Shown: in pieces, positions 33,114-42,869 of the stretch | Numbering within the stretch: position 1 is the first letter of the stretch | Layout: the number at the start of each line of letters is the position of its first letter | NCBI GenBank assembly: GCA_965371445.1 | Contig: CBDUYN010000005.1 | Coordinates: 62,001 to 126,000, forward strand | DNA from: DASWIG01 sp965371445 | GTDB lineage: Bacteria; Acidobacteriota; Thermoanaerobaculia; Multivoradales; J023 | DNA length: 64,000 bases | Direction of reading: 5' to 3' | The notes under the pieces: model-generated | The model's input: only the letters and a program-made list of their open reading frames with translations | The model's database searches: none | Told to the model about the DNA's origin: nothing | Program-made: the position numbers and the translations under genes

Positions 33114-35158
33114 GGCGATTCTGTGACTCCGGCGGGTACCCGGCTGGACAGACGGAACTTGTCGGTGGCCAGATCGTAGACCAGGTAGCGTCCCTGCATG
33201 CTGTTGTTGCCGGCGTCGATCAGCTTCACCTCATCTCCGAAGATCTCGATGGTCTCGGCTCCCAGAGTATAGACCGCCCGGTCGCCCTGAGCACGCCGGC
33301 CGGAGGCCGCGTCGGCCATCCGCACCTGGTCCTGGCAGATCATACGCTCGGCCCGGCCGCCGGCGGCCAGCTCGACCGCGAGCTTCCGGCAGCTGATCGT
33401 GCGCCCGCCCTGGCGCAGCTCGACACCCCCGTCGTAGACCAACTGGTCCCGGTCGCGCAAGTAGCTCAGAAGCTCGGAGTCGACCTCGATGGGTGCCTGG
33501 GCCGCTGGGGCACCGTTCGCCCCAGCGGAGACCGGTGTGGCCCAAACGGTACGCACCCGGCCGTTCGCCGAGAGCCGCTGCTGTGCATCGTCGCCCAACA
33601 GCTGGTCGGCGAGCAGAAGGCTGTCGCCGCGCCAGGCTCTGACCTCACCTTCGAAGGCGAAGGTGGGTGGTGCCGGGTCCATGGTCCAGTAGGCCTCCTC
33701 CGACTCGACCTGGATGGGGCCGCTCCCCCCCCCGAGAGGCGTCTTGCTCAAAGCAGAGATCGATTCCTCGGCGAGCACGGCTCGCACGCTGTTGTAGGCC
33801 CGGATCAGGCCGGTCCGGCGAGCATAGGTGAACTGCTCGGCCCGGACCTCGGCGCGGTCGTTCAAAAGGATTACCTCGTCCTTGTCCTGCCCCTGGATCC
33901 GAAACATCCCGTCCTCCAGGTTGAGCGACGCCGAGCGGCCGCCGACGAGCGAAATGTTGCGATCTGTCAGCTCGACGCGGCGCTCCAGCTGGATGCGGAC
34001 CAACTCGCCCTCGGCAAAGCCCGCGGTGATGCGGTCGGCGCAAAGCTGGCGCATGGGGTAAGGCTCCTCGAGGTCGATCGTCTCCAGGACGCTCATCGGC
34101 TGCCCGATCCCTTCCAGCTGGACCAGGCGTCCCTGCCGCGCCTGGGCGCGAAGGTAGAGGCCTGTGAAGGTTCGCGCGAAACCCGAGGGGTCGGTGACCT
34201 TGAGGCTGACCGTGCTCCCCTCGCCGTCGAGCTTCGCCCGCTGGTCCGCTTGCTGCGGGTTGTCCAGACGAAGCTCCAGGAACTCGGCGCGGTAGTCGAT
34301 CTTGGTCACTCCGCCCCACTCGTTCTCCGTCGAGATTTTTCCGCGGACTCGCCAGCGGGCGCGGACCATCTCAAGGGTGCGCAGGTCCTCCTTGAGGAAA
34401 AGCGTCAGGTAGTGGGCCGAAAGCGTGCTTGCCTCCGTCGTCAAAGTGACGTCGCCGACCACTCGCATCAGGGCGCCTGAGCGCTGGTAGACCAGCCGGT
34501 CTCCGTCGAGCCGCAGGGACCGCTCGGCCCCAGGGACCGTGTGGAGATGAACGCCTCCAGCGAGCGTGATCGTGTCGTTGCGGCGGTCCACCTGGAGATT
34601 GGCGGCACGCCCGACGAGGTCCGGCGGGAAGCGAAACTCCACCTCTCCCGAGCTCTTGAGCACATGCCCCCCGTGATGGAGCTCCAAGGCCCTTGCCTCA
34701 AGCTCCAGGCCCTCCAAGCCGCGAAGCAAGACGTCGCCCGAGAGCTTCGCCTGCCAGGAGTCTTCGTTGAAGACCGCGTCCCGGCTGGTCACGGTGTAGG
34801 TCTCACCGTCCTCGCGGTAGATGTCGAGCGTCACCGTGTCGAGAAAAGCGGTCCCGTCGCGGTCCTGCCGGCTCTTTTGCGCGCGGATCCGGAAGACCGG
34901 CACCCCTTCGCTGGTTTGGGTGTAGTCGAAGCCTTCGCCGCTCAAGACGCGCTCGCCCTCCGCGTCGAGCGGCTGCTCTTTTGCGGCGGCCTCGGTCTCG
35001 ATCTCGGCGGCACGGCCGAAGCGATAGGCCGCGAGCATGACGACGACGGCGGCGATCGCCAGGAGGCCAACGAAGAGGAGCACCGGCCGCAGCCAGGCAA
35101 AAGGGCTTCGCGCTCGGACGATCTTTGGCGCGCCGGTGGCGCGCCGGACTCTTGCCAC
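33110..35158 (-). CDS. LptC-LptA fusion (LPS bridge protein)
   Basis: 682 residues. One membrane anchor (about 24-45, LRPVLLFVGLLAIAAVVVML) is followed by an LptC-like domain (about 65-200) and then long OstA/LptA-type beta-jelly-roll stretches (about 200-660). Typical strands include GDVTLTTEASTLSAHYLTLF, AEVRAEQFTYARRTGLIRAY and GDRAVYTLGAETIEIFGDEV. LptC and LptA are usually separate. Here one anchored protein of unusual length may form much of the periplasmic bridge. lptB follows directly. Confidence 0.8.
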   Translation of the reverse strand: MARVRRATGAPKIVRARSPFAWLRPVLLFVGLLAIAAVVVMLAAYRFGRAAEIETEAAAKEQPLDAEGERVLSGEGFDYTQTSEGVPVFRIRAQKSRQDRDGTAFLDTVTLDIYREDGETYTVTSRDAVFNEDSWQAKLSGDVLLRGLEGLELEARALELHHGGHVLKSSGEVEFRFPPDLVGRAANLQVDRRNDTITLAGGVHLHTVPGAERSLRLDGDRLVYQRSGALMRVVGDVTLTTEASTLSAHYLTLFLKEDLRTLEMVRARWRVRGKISTENEWGGVTKIDYRAEFLELRLDNPQQADQRAKLDGEGSTVSLKVTDPSGFARTFTGLYLRAQARQGRLVQLEGIGQPMSVLETIDLEEPYPMRQLCADRITAGFAEGELVRIQLERRVELTDRNISLVGGRSASLNLEDGMFRIQGQDKDEVILLNDRAEVRAEQFTYARRTGLIRAYNSVRAVLAEESISALSKTPLGGGSGPIQVESEEAYWTMDPAPPTFAFEGEVRAWRGDSLLLADQLLGDDAQQRLSANGRVRTVWATPVSAGANGAPAAQAPIEVDSELLSYLRDRDQLVYDGGVELRQGGRTISCRKLAVELAAGGRAERMICQDQVRMADAASGRRAQGDRAVYTLGAETIEIFGDEVKLIDAGNNSMQGRYLVYDLATDKFRLSSRVPAGVTESP

Positions 35159-35162
35159 CTCC

Positions 35163-36854
35163 TCAGCTCTCCCCTACGCCCCGGTAGGGACGGCTGTCGA
35201 GGAGCCGCAGCTCGGCCCCTCCGCGGTATCGGTCTTCTTCCAGGTGTCCCAGCACTTCGAATTCTCCCTCGACGAGGCGGTGGGCTCGATCCTGCCAATC
35301 CCAGCCCACGAGCCTTATTCTACCGCCATCGCCGCCCACCGCCATGGCGCTTACGTGGCCGCGTCCGAAAAACCGCGGCGCGCCCAGGAGTCGCAAGGGG
35401 CCACGGATGCGCACCAGAGGCTGCTCGTTGCCCTTGCCGTGGGGCTCCAGGCGACGGAGCTCGCCGTAGAGGCGCCGCGTCACCTCGGCGGCTCCCAGGT
35501 CGAGCTCATACTCGTAGGAGCGCACGGCCACCTCCTCCGCCCAGCTTTCGGCGGCCTCCCGCTCCCAGCGCTCGCGCAGGCTCTCGAGGTCCTCGCGGCG
35601 CGCGGTCAGGCCGACCGCTTGAGCGTGGCCGCCGAAGCGCGCCAGCTCGTCCTTGGAGCGGGAGAGAAATCGGTGGAGGTTGATTCCCGGGATGCTTCTC
35701 CCGGAGCCCGTAGCGCTGTCGCCTTCAAGCGACAGCAGAATCGTCGGACGATGAAAGTCGCGCGCCAGCCGGCCGGCGGCGATCCCGACCACGCCCCGAT
35801 GCCAGCCCTCGCTCCAGGCGAGAAGGATCGCCGGCAAGTCCTTGCGGCCGATGAAGACCTCGCGGGCCTCCTCGGCCGTTCGGCGTTCTTCGTCCTGGCG
35901 ATCCCGGTTCAAGCGGTCGAGCTCCTCGGCAAGCTCCGTGGCCCGCCGGGGATCGCGGCTCAAAAGAAGCTCCAGGGCCGGCTCGGCCGAATCCATCCGC
36001 CCAGGGGCGTTGAGGCGCGGCCCCAGGCGAAAGCCGATGTCGGCGGCCGAAAGGGGCGAGCGCAGACCGGCCACACGGATCAACGCCAGGAGCCCCGGCG
36101 AACGCGTGCGGCCGAGCTCGGAAAGGCCCACCGCCGCGATTACCCGGTTCTCGCCGACCAGCGGCACCAGGTCGGCCACGGTGCCGAGGCACGCGACACG
36201 CATCAGGATTCGAGGATCGACCTTGCGTTGGCAGGCTTGCGCCGTGGCGAGCGCCAGCTTCAAGGCAAGCCCGGCGCCGGAGAGCTCCGCGAAGGGATAG
36301 GAGCAGCCTTCGCGATGCGGATTGATCTGCACGACCTCCTCCGGCAGAGGGTCACCACCAGGCAGATGATGGTCGGTGACCACGACGTCCAGGCCGGCGG
36401 CGATGGCCGCCTCGGCGGCGGCGATCGACGTCGTCCCGCAGTCGATCGTCACGACCAGGCCGCAGCGTTCCGCGCGCGCGCGCTCGACGTGAGCCGGCTG
36501 GAAGCCGTAGCCGTCACGCATCCGGTGCGGCAGGATCGGAAAGACCTCCAGGCCACAGGCTCTGAACACCGCGCTCAGAAGCGCCGTCCCCGAGACGCCG
36601 TCGACGTCGTAGTCGCCGACGATGGCGACGCGTTCGCTGTCGCGGCGGGCGGCGAGGAGCCTTTCGACCGCGGCGTCGAGCCCGGCGAGGAGCCGCGGAT
36701 CGTGGAGCTGCTCCAACCGCGGGTTCAAGAACGCCTCGGCCGCTGCCGCGTCCTCGACGCCGCGGCGTGCCAGGAGCTCGGCGAGCTGCCGTGAATAGCC
36801 CGCGGCAGCGAGCCCTTCCGCCGCCGCGGGAACGCTCGCCCGCCGCCACTCCAC
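35163..36854 (-). CDS. recJ: Single-stranded-DNA-specific exonuclease
   Basis: 563 residues from GTG 36854 (VEWRRASVP); the longer frame runs into accA and is rejected. The DHH domain has VAIVGDYDVDGVSGTALL and VVTDHHLPGGD. The DHHA1 part has GWHRGVVGIAAGRLA and FGGHAQAVGLT (the GGHxxAxG motif). An OB-like C-terminal domain follows. RecJ degrades single strands 5' to 3' in recombination and mismatch repair. Confidence 0.93.
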   Translation of the reverse strand: MEWRRASVPAAAEGLAAAGYSRQLAELLARRGVEDAAAAEAFLNPRLEQLHDPRLLAGLDAAVERLLAARRDSERVAIVGDYDVDGVSGTALLSAVFRACGLEVFPILPHRMRDGYGFQPAHVERARAERCGLVVTIDCGTTSIAAAEAAIAAGLDVVVTDHHLPGGDPLPEEVVQINPHREGCSYPFAELSGAGLALKLALATAQACQRKVDPRILMRVACLGTVADLVPLVGENRVIAAVGLSELGRTRSPGLLALIRVAGLRSPLSAADIGFRLGPRLNAPGRMDSAEPALELLLSRDPRRATELAEELDRLNRDRQDEERRTAEEAREVFIGRKDLPAILLAWSEGWHRGVVGIAAGRLARDFHRPTILLSLEGDSATGSGRSIPGINLHRFLSRSKDELARFGGHAQAVGLTARREDLESLRERWEREAAESWAEEVAVRSYEYELDLGAAEVTRRLYGELRRLEPHGKGNEQPLVRIRGPLRLLGAPRFFGRGHVSAMAVGGDGGRIRLVGWDWQDRAHRLVEGEFEVLGHLEEDRYRGGAELRLLDSRPYRGVGES

Positions 36855-36876
36855 GGCAGGCCGGATCGCCGCGGGG

Positions 36877-37827
36877 CTAGCTTTCGAAGGCGCCGAGAGC
36901 ACGGAACTTCCGATAACGATCCTCCAGGAGCTCCTGGGGATCGAGGCCTTGGAGCTCCTCCAGGCACTTCTCGAGGGTCTCGCCAACCGCCTCGCACGTG
37001 GTGGCGGGATCGGTGTGAGCCCCGCCCAGGGGCTCGGGGATGATGCCATCGACGACGCCGAGCTCGTCGAGGTCGGACGCCGTCAGCTTGAGCGCTCGGG
37101 CAGCGTCGGCCTTGCGGCCCTGGTCCTTCCACAGGATCGCCGCGCAACCCTCCGGGGAGATCACGGAGTAGATCGCGTACTCCAGCATGAAGACACGGTT
37201 GCCGACACCCAAGGCGAGGGCTCCGCCGCTACCGCCTTCGCCGGTGACGACGACGATGATCGGCACCTTCAAGTCCGCCATCTCGATCAGGTTGCGCGCG
37301 ATCGCCTCGGCCTGGCCGCGCTCCTCGGCACCGATGCCCGGATAAGCCCCGGGGGTGTCGACGAAGGTCAGGACCGGGCGGGCGAATTTCTCGGCGAGCC
37401 GCATGATCCGCAGCGCCTTGCGGTAGCCCTCGGGACGCGGCTGGCCAAAGTTGCAGCGGATGCGCTCTTTGGTGCCACGGCCCTTCTCGTGACCGATGAC
37501 CGCCACCGTCCGGCCACGGAACGTGGCGAAACCCGACACGATCGCCGGATCGTCCGCAAAGGCGCGGTCGCCGTGGAGCTCGACCCAGTCCTCCATCAGG
37601 TGGCGGACGTAGTCGAGGGTATAGGGACGATCGAAGTGCCGCGCCACCAACGTCTTCTGCCAGCGGGTGAGCTTCGAGAAGACGTCCTGGGTGGTTTTTC
37701 TGAGAGCGGAGCGCAGGCGTTCGAGCTCGGTGTCGTGGCCACTCCCTTCCGGGTAGCCCTCAAGCTCCTCGATACGCTGGCGCAGCTCGATCAGCGGCTC
37801 TTCGAAGTTGCTCTCTTCGCTCTGCAT
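36877..37827 (-). CDS. accA: Acetyl-CoA carboxylase carboxyltransferase, alpha subunit
   Basis: 316 residues, the usual length. N-terminal LRQRIEELEG and KLTRWQKTLVARHFDRPYTL are followed by the crotonase-like carboxyltransferase core: IGHEKGRGTKERIRCNFGQP, PVLTFVDTPGAYPGIGAEERG, VTGEGGSGGALALGVGN and SPEGCAAILWKD. It transfers CO2 from carboxybiotin to acetyl-CoA, the first step of fatty-acid synthesis. The beta subunit (accD) is not in the window. Confidence 0.96.
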   Translation of the reverse strand: MQSEESNFEEPLIELRQRIEELEGYPEGSGHDTELERLRSALRKTTQDVFSKLTRWQKTLVARHFDRPYTLDYVRHLMEDWVELHGDRAFADDPAIVSGFATFRGRTVAVIGHEKGRGTKERIRCNFGQPRPEGYRKALRIMRLAEKFARPVLTFVDTPGAYPGIGAEERGQAEAIARNLIEMADLKVPIIVVVTGEGGSGGALALGVGNRVFMLEYAIYSVISPEGCAAILWKDQGRKADAARALKLTASDLDELGVVDGIIPEPLGGAHTDPATTCEAVGETLEKCLEELQGLDPQELLEDRYRKFRALGAFES

Positions 37828-37874
37828 TCGGGCAAGCTAGCAGAGGGTGCATGCGCCGTCAATCCACGCAATCA

Positions 37875-39854
37875 CTACCCCGCTTCCCGGTGTGTCGCAA
37901 GGTGCCAGAAGTAGAAGATCAGGCCGCCGAAGACCACCGCGGCGATCCACGGACCCGCGGCGCCGGCCCATTCGTAGCCAATGCCATGAGGCGCCTGGGA
38001 AGTGATCCCAGCGAAAAAGGCGATGGCGACGCCCAAGAGCCCCTCGCCACCGACGAGACCCGATCCGAAGAGCACACCCCGTTCGCGCCGGTCGGTCGCC
38101 TCGGCGTCGTCCGACGCCCTCTTCTCCGCGTAATAGCGCAGCAGCCCGCCGAAAAAGACCGGCACCATGGTCGCCACCGGCAGGTAGACGCCCACCGCGA
38201 AGGGCAGGCTTGGGATCCTCGCCGCCTCCACGACGAGCGCGAGGCCGACGCCCACCAGCACCATGCCCCAGGGAAGCGAGCTGTCGAGGACGCCTTCGAT
38301 CACGACCTTCATCAAGGTGGCCTGCGGTGCCGGGATCTCCTCGGAACCGAAGCCCCAGGTCGAGCCGATCTGGATCACCGTCCAGCAGACGAAGATCGCG
38401 CAGGTCAAGATGCCGATGAGCTCGCCGATCTGTTGCCGGCGGGGCGTGGCACCCAGCAGGAACCCGGTCTTGAGATCCTGCGACGTGTCGCCCGCGATCG
38501 ACGCGGCGATCGCCACGACGCAGCCCACCGTCAGGGCCGCCGCCTTGCCCAGGTCGCCCGTCCAGCCCATGACCAAGAAGACGCCCGAGGTGGCGAGAAG
38601 GGTCGCGATCGTCATACCGCTCGTCGGATTCGAGGTCACCCCCACGAGGCCGACGATGCGGGAGGACACGGTGACGAAAAAGAAAGCGAAGACGACCACC
38701 AGGACCGCGGCCACGACGCGCGTCACCATCGACTCGATCCCGAAGACCTGGGGGACAAAAGCGAGGACGAGGCCGATCGTCAAGGCGCCCCACCCCACCA
38801 CCGAGAGAGGCAGGTCGTTTTGGGTGCGGGGCTCCTCGTCGACGGCGTCGCCCGTACGAACCAGCAGGCGCTTCCTGAGCTGGCGGCTGCCGATCCTAAA
38901 CGACTCGATCATCGTCGGCAGGCTGCGGATGAGCGTCAGGAGACCCGCCGTCGCCACGGCGCCGGCCCCGATGTAGCGGACGTAACGGTTCCAGACCTCG
39001 CGCGCCGCCATCTCGGAGACCGTCTTCAGGGTCTCGGGATAGAGGGGCTCGGCGCGGCTGTCGAAGATGTAGGCGATCGCCGGGATGATGACGACCCAGG
39101 AGAGCAGCCCACCGCCGACCATGATCGCCGCCGTGCGCGGACCGAGGATGTAGCCCACACCGAGGAGCGCCGCCGAGACCTCGGAGGCGACCTCGCCTTT
39201 CCTCAAGAACGGGATCTTGAGCGTCAGCTTGTCAGGCAGGGCATGCATCCAGCCGAAGACGAACTTGACAAGAGCACCGCTCAAAAGACCGAGGAAGACG
39301 TTCTTGGCACGGCTCCCTCCGGTCTCTGAAGCCACCAGCACCTCGGCGCAGGCCGTCCCCTCCGGGTACGGCAGCTTGCCGTGCTCGCCCGCGATCAGGA
39401 AACGCCGCAAGGGGATCATGAAGAGGACGCCGAGCAGCCCACCGCACATCGCGAGCAGCGTCATCTGCAGAAGCGTCGGGTCGAGCTCCCAGAGGAAGAG
39501 GGCCGGGAGGGTGAAGATCACGCCGCTCGCCACCGAGCTCGACGCCGAGCCCACCGTCTGCGACGTATTGGCCTCGAGGATCGACGAACGGACCCCGGCG
39601 AGCGCTAGGGTCCGGAAGGCCGCCACCGTCAAGACGGCCACTGGAATCGACGTCGAGATCGTCAGCCCGACCCGCAGGCCAAGGTAGGCGTTGGCGGCGC
39701 CGAAGACAATGCCGAAGAGGATGCCGGCAAGAACCGCCTTCACGGTGAATTCGTCCGGGCTCTCACTCGCCGCGACGTAGGGCTCGTACTCCTGCCCCTC
39801 CTCCAGGGGCTTGTAGGCCTGATAGCTCAGGCCTTTCTTCTCGGCTTCGGCCAT
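37875..39854 (-). CDS. OPT family oligopeptide/metal-chelate transporter
   Basis: 659 residues with about 14-16 membrane spans. The start has EFTVKAVLAGILFGIVFGAANAYLGLRVGL, cut here by topology into spans. RRFLIAGEHGKLPYPEGTACAEVL is split by the NPG-like motif region, and AASIAGDTSQDLKTGFLLGATPRRQQ is strongly conserved in bacterial OPT proteins. The family imports small peptides or metal-nicotianamine-like chelates with protons. It is transcribed alone. Confidence 0.88.
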   Translation of the reverse strand: MAEAEKKGLSYQAYKPLEEGQEYEPYVAASESPDEFTVKAVLAGILFGIVFGAANAYLGLRVGLTISTSIPVAVLTVAAFRTLALAGVRSSILEANTSQTVGSASSSVASGVIFTLPALFLWELDPTLLQMTLLAMCGGLLGVLFMIPLRRFLIAGEHGKLPYPEGTACAEVLVASETGGSRAKNVFLGLLSGALVKFVFGWMHALPDKLTLKIPFLRKGEVASEVSAALLGVGYILGPRTAAIMVGGGLLSWVVIIPAIAYIFDSRAEPLYPETLKTVSEMAAREVWNRYVRYIGAGAVATAGLLTLIRSLPTMIESFRIGSRQLRKRLLVRTGDAVDEEPRTQNDLPLSVVGWGALTIGLVLAFVPQVFGIESMVTRVVAAVLVVVFAFFFVTVSSRIVGLVGVTSNPTSGMTIATLLATSGVFLVMGWTGDLGKAAALTVGCVVAIAASIAGDTSQDLKTGFLLGATPRRQQIGELIGILTCAIFVCWTVIQIGSTWGFGSEEIPAPQATLMKVVIEGVLDSSLPWGMVLVGVGLALVVEAARIPSLPFAVGVYLPVATMVPVFFGGLLRYYAEKRASDDAEATDRRERGVLFGSGLVGGEGLLGVAIAFFAGITSQAPHGIGYEWAGAAGPWIAAVVFGGLIFYFWHLATHREAG

Positions 39855-39929
39855 GCGCTCTCTCCTCGCGTCGGTTCGCTGACTTGGCGGAGTGTACGCA
39901 AAAAGCCGCCGGAAGGCGAGGAGAAGGCT

Positions 39930-42188
39930 TCAGGGCACGGTCGAGGACCACCTCGACGTGTTGCCCGACTCGAAGCCGTCGGCAAAGATGCTCCCGGCCT
40001 CGACGCACTGGTAGATCCGCACGTCGTCGATGAGCCAGCCGAGATCGCCGACGAAGAGGTCGGTTCCGATACGGAAGCCAAACTGGAAGCTCTGTCCAGC
40101 GAGGCCCGAAAGGTCGAGCTTCGTCGAGGTGTAGCCGAAGCTGTTGTCGACGTAAGCGCTCACCGCTCCCAGGGGATTGCCGGCCTCCAGGGTTCCGTTG
40201 TAGGACGCACCGTCGGTGATCAGAGCCGCGGCGTCGTTCCAGACGGCACCGTTGGTGGAGTATTGGATCACCCCGCCGTCCCAGTAGCTTCCACCGCTCG
40301 TCTCGAACTCGAAGGCGTGGTTGAAGTGCAGGTAGGCGGCCGTCGGCACGGTCACGGCCGAGGTCATGAAGGCCCGCGAATCGGTGGTCGAGGCGACGTC
40401 CGGCGAGTAGAGCAGCGTCGTGCCGCTGGTGGCGAATCCGGTCGTCAGGATCCAGGGATTCGCGCCCTGGAACGTCGCGACACTCCAATTGCCGCCGCCG
40501 CTTTCGAAGTCGTCGTAGAAGGTGTCGACCGGCTCCTGCCCTTCCTGACACGGATCCGGGACGCTCGCCTGGACGACGGCACACGGCCAGGCACCGTCCA
40601 TCTCGACGGCGTCGAGGGCGTTTTGAACCTGGGCGCAGTCGGCGGCCGTGATCCCGTCGTAGCCGGCGAGGTCCAGACAAGCCTCACCCCAGGAGTCGTA
40701 GGCGTCGTGGAAGCCCGAGCCCGACAGCAGGTATTGACTCAAGACCCGGTAGGCGACCTTGCCGGCCTTGGTGAGCCCGATCCCCGTCACCGTGACGGCG
40801 TTGAAGGTGCCGCCGTCGACCATCAGCGCGTAGGCGTGGTTCTGGATGCCGCTGTTGATGTGGACACCGCCGTTGTCGAGCGTCGCGTCGCACCAGAACA
40901 GAGCGTCGCCCACCCTGGCGGGATCGCTAAAGGTGTTGGGATCCATCATGTCGCGAATCGCGCCGCCTCCGGGAACGTCCTCCCCCATCAGCCAGCGCAC
41001 CCCGGCGGAGTCCGTGCCGGCCGCGTTGGTCAGATCCACGGTCTCACCGAAAATGTCGGAGAACGATTCGTTCAAGGCGCCGGACTGCATGTAGTAAAAG
41101 AGATCGGCCGTGAGCTCGGTCACGGCATGGGTGAGCTCGTGGGCATCGACGTCGTCGGCGGCCGGGAAGCCGTCACCGTAGACCATCTGGGTGCCATTCC
41201 AAAAAGCGTTCGGGAAGGGGCACGGATCCTCGGGATCGGGCGAGCAGTAGTGGACCGTCGAGACGAGGTCCGCCCCTGCGTCGTCGTAGCTGTCGCGGCC
41301 GTGCTCGCTCAGGTAGTAGTCGTAGGTGTCGCCCGAGTAGTCGTAGGCGGCGTCGGCGTCGGTGTCGCCCGTCGGCGGGCCGCCCTCGCTGCGCACCAAC
41401 GTTCCGGGCAGCGCCGGGCCGCTCATGCCGTCGTAGATCAGGCGATTCCGGGCGTCGGTCAGCTGGCTGAACCGGAGCAAGACGCTACCGAACGCCGCGT
41501 CGATCCAGAAACGCTCCCGCAGGTCGATGCGCCTCGCCTCGACGAAGTAGGCGAGCCGGGTCGGAAAGGGACGGCCTTCAAGCAGGCCGCGGTTCAGGAT
41601 CTCGAGCCGCGGCGCGCTCAAGGTGGCGTTGCCGAGCCCCAGGCGTTCGAGCTGCTCCCGGACGGCCGCGGTAGCCTCCGTGGCGCTCAAGGCCGGCTCG
41701 GTGTCGAACCCCTCGAGGCCGTCCAGCGTCTTGGCGCTCGCGCTCAGAACCAGCGAGCCCCGCAGGTGGATCATGAGCTCGCCGGCGGTCACCGGCACGC
41801 CCTGGTAGAGCTGCTGCAGCCGGACGTGCTCCATGCCGACCCGGTCCACCGGCGAAACCCGGCGCACCTCCAGCTCCATCGCGTCGCCAAGGCCGAACGC
41901 CTGGCCGTGCGCACGGAGAAAGGCGAGCGCCCGCTCCGCGGCGGGAGCCGTCGCCGGTACGTCGACCGGAATGCCTCCCGGTGCGGCGACGAAGCTGGCC
42001 AGGCCGGTAAGCGGCTCGGCGCGGACCCGGAGCTCGGTGCCCGCCGCCGCTTCCATTGCCTGAAGAGCCGTGGCGGCCTTAGGAGCGAGGCGCTGGGCTC
42101 CGGCCAGCCCGGGAAGTGTCATGAAAAGAGTCAGGATGAGCAGACAGCGGAGGTTGTGACGGCCGAGGCCTACGGCTTTTCGGTACAT
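39930..42188 (-). CDS. Secreted M4 (thermolysin-like) metalloprotease
   Basis: 752 residues. Signal peptide (about 12-32), FTP/PepSY-like propeptide (about 40-235), then the catalytic domain. Zinc ligands are in DAHELTHAVTE (HExxH) and GALNESFSDIFGE (the third ligand Glu), and the active-site His region is DNGGVHINSGIQNHAYALM. After residue about 560 a jelly-roll domain (FYDDFESGGGNW start) is followed by a short tail, IFADGFESGNTSRWSSTV. That tail is a recurring C-terminal motif on secreted proteins and may be a sorting or attachment tag; this is inference. Confidence 0.92.
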   Translation of the reverse strand: MYRKAVGLGRHNLRCLLILTLFMTLPGLAGAQRLAPKAATALQAMEAAAGTELRVRAEPLTGLASFVAAPGGIPVDVPATAPAAERALAFLRAHGQAFGLGDAMELEVRRVSPVDRVGMEHVRLQQLYQGVPVTAGELMIHLRGSLVLSASAKTLDGLEGFDTEPALSATEATAAVREQLERLGLGNATLSAPRLEILNRGLLEGRPFPTRLAYFVEARRIDLRERFWIDAAFGSVLLRFSQLTDARNRLIYDGMSGPALPGTLVRSEGGPPTGDTDADAAYDYSGDTYDYYLSEHGRDSYDDAGADLVSTVHYCSPDPEDPCPFPNAFWNGTQMVYGDGFPAADDVDAHELTHAVTELTADLFYYMQSGALNESFSDIFGETVDLTNAAGTDSAGVRWLMGEDVPGGGAIRDMMDPNTFSDPARVGDALFWCDATLDNGGVHINSGIQNHAYALMVDGGTFNAVTVTGIGLTKAGKVAYRVLSQYLLSGSGFHDAYDSWGEACLDLAGYDGITAADCAQVQNALDAVEMDGAWPCAVVQASVPDPCQEGQEPVDTFYDDFESGGGNWSVATFQGANPWILTTGFATSGTTLLYSPDVASTTDSRAFMTSAVTVPTAAYLHFNHAFEFETSGGSYWDGGVIQYSTNGAVWNDAAALITDGASYNGTLEAGNPLGAVSAYVDNSFGYTSTKLDLSGLAGQSFQFGFRIGTDLFVGDLGWLIDDVRIYQCVEAGSIFADGFESGNTSRWSSTVP

Positions 42189-42302
42189 GTTGATTCTCCT
42201 TGAGATCCGACGGGCAGCTCCCCCTGGATTCTACGGAGGTGTCCCTATATAGAGAGAAACGAAGTAGCAACTCTACTCCAAATCCCGGATTCTACCCCCA
42301 TT

Positions 42303-42317
42303 TCTTGGCAACCAAGA
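42303..42317. repeat. Inverted repeat TCTTGG-CAA-CCAAGA
   Basis: Perfect six-base arms in the divergent gap between the M4 protease and the TPR lipoprotein genes. It may be an operator. Confidence 0.35.
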
Positions 42318-42389
42318 CTCGTTGGCCACCGTATTCACCTTGAACCGCTACAAGAACCGCCGTCGCCGCGGTGTCGAGGAGACCAAGCC

Positions 42390-42869
42390 ATGTCCAGAAG
42401 CCTGCCTGAGAAGATCCCAAGCCTCGTCCTGGCCGCCGCCTTCCTGCTCGCCGGATGTGGAGGAGAGCCGGGCGAGCCGGCCCCGGCCGTAGAAGAGGGA
42501 TCGGCGCCGAGGATCGACGCGGCGATCGCCAAATTCCGCGACCGCGACCCGGCCGGTGCCGCCGAGATCCTCGAGCAAGTGACGGCAAGGGAGCCGTCGA
42601 GCGCCCGCGCCTGGCGCCTCCTGGGACTCGCGCGCCGCCGCCAAGACGACCTGGAAGGCGCCCTCGCCGCCTACCGGCGCTCCGTCGAGGCCGATCCGGA
42701 AGAGCTCCCCTCCGTCTACGCCGCCGCCACCGTCCACGCACTGCGCGGCGAAAGCGACGAGGCCTTCACCCTTTTGACCGAGCTCAAGGAGACCGCCAAG
42801 TACGACTTGAGCCAGATCCCCCTCGACGACGACCTGAACGCGACGATGAGCGCTACGCCGAGTTTCTGA
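42390..42869 (+). CDS. TPR lipoprotein, N-terminal part of a frameshifted TPR/FG-GAP protein
   Basis: 159 residues. ATG 42390 has GAGGAG about 12 bases upstream. Lipobox LLAGCGG. TPR helices follow (FRDRDPAGAAEIL, ARAWRLLGLARRRQDDLEGALAAYRRS, YAAATVHALRGESDEAF). The frame ends ...LDDDLNATMSATPSF-stop. In the +2 frame the same bases read DERYAEFLMKAEDF, which is how such TPR proteins normally go on after an LDDDL segment. I therefore suspect a one- or two-base indel near 42840-42850 and one original protein continuing into the FG-GAP gene. Alternatively the TGATG overlap at 42867 couples two genes. Confidence 0.75.
   Translation: MSRSLPEKIPSLVLAAAFLLAGCGGEPGEPAPAVEEGSAPRIDAAIAKFRDRDPAGAAEILEQVTAREPSSARAWRLLGLARRRQDDLEGALAAYRRSVEADPEELPSVYAAATVHALRGESDEAFTLLTELKETAKYDLSQIPLDDDLNATMSATPSF

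Noticed and set aside
40263..42203. 646-codon open frame on the plus strand
   Set aside because: It mirrors the M4 protease gene; the catalytic motifs are on the other strand.
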